Assembly (NCBI RefSeq): GCF_003428335.1
Contig: NZ_CP031704.1
Coordinates: 1,116,001-1,180,000, forward strand
Reading direction: 5' to 3'
Length of the DNA: 64,000 nt
Source of the DNA: Solimonas sp. K1W22B-7
Lineage (GTDB): Bacteria > Pseudomonadota > Gammaproteobacteria > Nevskiales > Nevskiaceae
Every line of letters begins with the position of its first letter. The stretch's first letter is position 1. Below are positions 61,330 through 64,000 of this stretch, in pieces. The position numbers were made by a program, and so were the translations under genes. The notes beneath the pieces were generated by a model. That model had not been told where the DNA came from and made no database searches. It worked only from the letters and a program-made list of their open reading frames with translations.

Positions 61330-62529
61330 TCAGAATCCCAGGATCATCTTGGAGATGATGTTGCGCTGGATCTCGTTGGAGCCGCCGTAGATCGTGGTCT
61401 TGCGGAAGTTGAAGTACTGGCCCGACAGCGGCACGCCGTAGTCGGGGCCGGTCAGCTCGCCGTCGTAGCCGTAGTCCATCGCGGCATGCTGCAGGGGCAG
61501 GGCGTCGTGGCCCAGGGCCTGCATCATCAGCTCGGTCAGGGTCTGCTGGATCTCCGAGCCGCGGATCTTCAGCAGCGAGGCCTCGGGCCCCGGCGCGCGC
61601 TTCTCCATGTCGGCGGCGATCACGCGCAGGTTGGTGATCTCCAGCGCCATCAGCTCGATCTCCACCTGCGCGATGCGGTCGCGGAAGCGGACGTCCTGCA
61701 GCAGCGGCCTGCCGTCGGAGCCGGGCTGCTGCGCCGCGATCTCCTTCAGGCGCTTGAGGCGGCGCTTGGAGCGGCCGACCTCGGCGATGTTGGTGCGCTC
61801 GTGGCCCAGCAGGTACTTGGCGTAGGTCCAGCCCTTGTTCTCCTCGCCGATCAGGTTGCCCACCGGCACCTCGACGTTCTCGAACCAGACCTCGTTCACC
61901 TCGTGCTCGCCGTCGATCATGATGATCGGGCGCACGGTGATGCCCGGCGTGTTCATGTCGATCAGCAGGAAGGAGATGCCCTCCTGCTTGCGCGCCTCGG
62001 CATTGGTGCGCACCAGGCAGAAGATCCAGTTGGCGTGGTGGCCCAGCGTGGTCCAGGTCTTCTGGCCGTTGACGATGTACTTGTCGCCGACGCGCTCGGC
62101 GCGGGTGCGCAGCGAGGCCAGGTCGGAGCCCGAGCCCGGCTCGGAATAGCCCTGGCACCACCAGTGCTCGCCGCTGCGGATGCGCGGCAGGTAGTACTGC
62201 TGCTGTGCCGGGCTGGCAAAAGCCATGATCACCGGGGCGACCATGCGCAGGCCGAAGGGCGAGAGGATCGGCGCGCCGGCGTCGGCGCATTCCTCCTCGA
62301 AGATGTGCTGCTGCGCCGCGTTCCAGCCCGGGCCGCCGAATTCCTGCGGCCAGTTGGCCGCCACCCAGCCCTGCTCGTGCAGCGCCACATGCCAGCGGAA
62401 GTAGTCGTCCTTCTGCAGGCGCTTGCCTTCCAGCACCTTGTCGCGCAGGTCTGCGGGCAGCTTGCTGTCGATGAATGCGCGGGCTTCGCCGCGGAAAGCC
62501 TCGTCCGCGGCCGTGAAATTCAGGTCCAT
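61330..62529 (-). CDS. acyl-CoA dehydrogenase, large-type subunit of a pair
   Basis: A 399-residue acyl-CoA dehydrogenase with WCQGYSEPGSGSDLA, IVNGQKTWTT and IYGGSNEIQRNI. As in its homologues here, Gly replaces the medium-chain enzyme Glu position. GGAGGAG precedes the ATG at 62529, and longer starts are not homologous. Promoter and operator probably lie in 62530-62754, shared with the divergent FadB-type gene. Confidence 0.88.
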   Translation of the reverse strand: MDLNFTAADEAFRGEARAFIDSKLPADLRDKVLEGKRLQKDDYFRWHVALHEQGWVAANWPQEFGGPGWNAAQQHIFEEECADAGAPILSPFGLRMVAPVIMAFASPAQQQYYLPRIRSGEHWWCQGYSEPGSGSDLASLRTRAERVGDKYIVNGQKTWTTLGHHANWIFCLVRTNAEARKQEGISFLLIDMNTPGITVRPIIMIDGEHEVNEVWFENVEVPVGNLIGEENKGWTYAKYLLGHERTNIAEVGRSKRRLKRLKEIAAQQPGSDGRPLLQDVRFRDRIAQVEIELMALEITNLRVIAADMEKRAPGPEASLLKIRGSEIQQTLTELMMQALGHDALPLQHAAMDYGYDGELTGPDYGVPLSGQYFNFRKTTIYGGSNEIQRNIISKMILGF

Positions 62530-62680
62530 GGGTCTCCTCCGGATTGCGGGCCGCAGCATAGGGCCCCACCCGCCCATCAAGCCAATGAATTGTATGAATC
62601 CGTCGCCATCAATCCGGTCGATGGCAAACCTGCGGGTCTCGCGGACAAACAATGAGCCATTCTTATTGGCGGGGATCAAT

Positions 62681-62698
62681 ATCATTCATTTGAATGAT
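62681..62698. promoter_or_regulatory. 18-bp palindrome between divergent beta-oxidation genes
   Basis: ATCATTCA-TT-TGAATGAT is a perfect 8-bp inverted repeat with a 2-base centre in an AT-rich spot between the acyl-CoA dehydrogenase pair and the FadB-type gene. It has the size of a TetR/FadR-type operator. Confidence 0.65.
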
Positions 62699-62754
62699 GA
62701 TGCCACCCCCCGCTAGTCTCCAGAATCCAGAACAAGCCCAATCAGGAGAGCCCC

Positions 62755-64000
<1,246 letters not shown>

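Overview
The window reads as chromosomal DNA of a high-GC, Gram-negative, probably gammaproteobacterial steroid degrader; a Solimonas/Nevskia-type relative is my guess from the gene style, not from any marker gene. Almost every gene belongs to CoA-thioester or steroid catabolism: acyl-CoA dehydrogenases, thiolases, crotonases, short-chain dehydrogenases, flavin-dependent ketosteroid dehydrogenases and an extradiol dioxygenase. Many genes overlap by 1-4 bases in operons, and the gaps are filled with long palindromic dispersed repeats.

Left end (1-3600): a visibly more AT-rich foreign block holds a retron of the St85/Sen2 type. A candidate msr-msd RNA with a perfect 26-bp msd stem is followed by an effector (toxin) gene and a reverse transcriptase gene. 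The effector gene is split by a complete IS3-family element (869-2189, 3-bp target duplication GCG). Removing the element and one GCG restores a 309-codon reading frame, so the toxin arm is interrupted while the reverse transcriptase is intact.

3615-15401: mostly minus-strand genes. They include several SDRs, a HIP-CoA ligase (FadD3-like) coupled to a KshB-type reductase, a KstD-like flavoprotein and a GAF-GGDEF-EAL protein. A small plus-strand pair (YiiX-like hydrolase, TetR-like regulator) sits inside. 15589-27083: plus-strand core operon for the last steroid rings, hsaC-ipdA-ipdB-DUF35-ltp2-like-ech-ipdC-echA20, then two adjacent acyl-CoA dehydrogenases, fadA6 and an SDR. 27362-44876: an alpha/beta hydrolase, a fused FadE34-like dehydrogenase, ipdF, a MaoC hydratase, a FadA5-like thiolase, a YCF48/RND exporter pair, an AraC regulator, two small exported proteins, an amidohydrolase, a fused CaiB-type CoA-transferase and an SDR.

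44959-48504 (minus): a YqhA-like membrane protein, an FMN reductase behind a near-perfect SoxR box, and a rubredoxin / Tat-exported KstD-like flavoprotein / cytochrome c operon. 48686-56459 (plus): a possible EXPERA-like membrane protein, aldehyde dehydrogenase, ferredoxin, SDRs, a beta-hydroxyacid dehydrogenase, a wax-ester synthase and small basic or acidic proteins. 56760-60131: a LysR regulator divergent from an SRPBCC, a DUF6670-like protein and a sterol-desaturase-like protein. 60207-64000: an acyl-CoA dehydrogenase pair divergent from a FadB-type multifunctional enzyme cut by the window end, with an 18-bp palindrome between them.

Together the genes cover ring opening (KstD, KshB, HsaC), activation of the C/D-ring acid (FadD3), its beta-oxidation and ring cleavage (IpdC, IpdF, EchA20, IpdAB, FadA6, FadE proteins) and side-chain-type reactions (FadE34-like, FadA5-like, DUF35/Ltp2-like). 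KshA and HsaA/B/D are not in this window.
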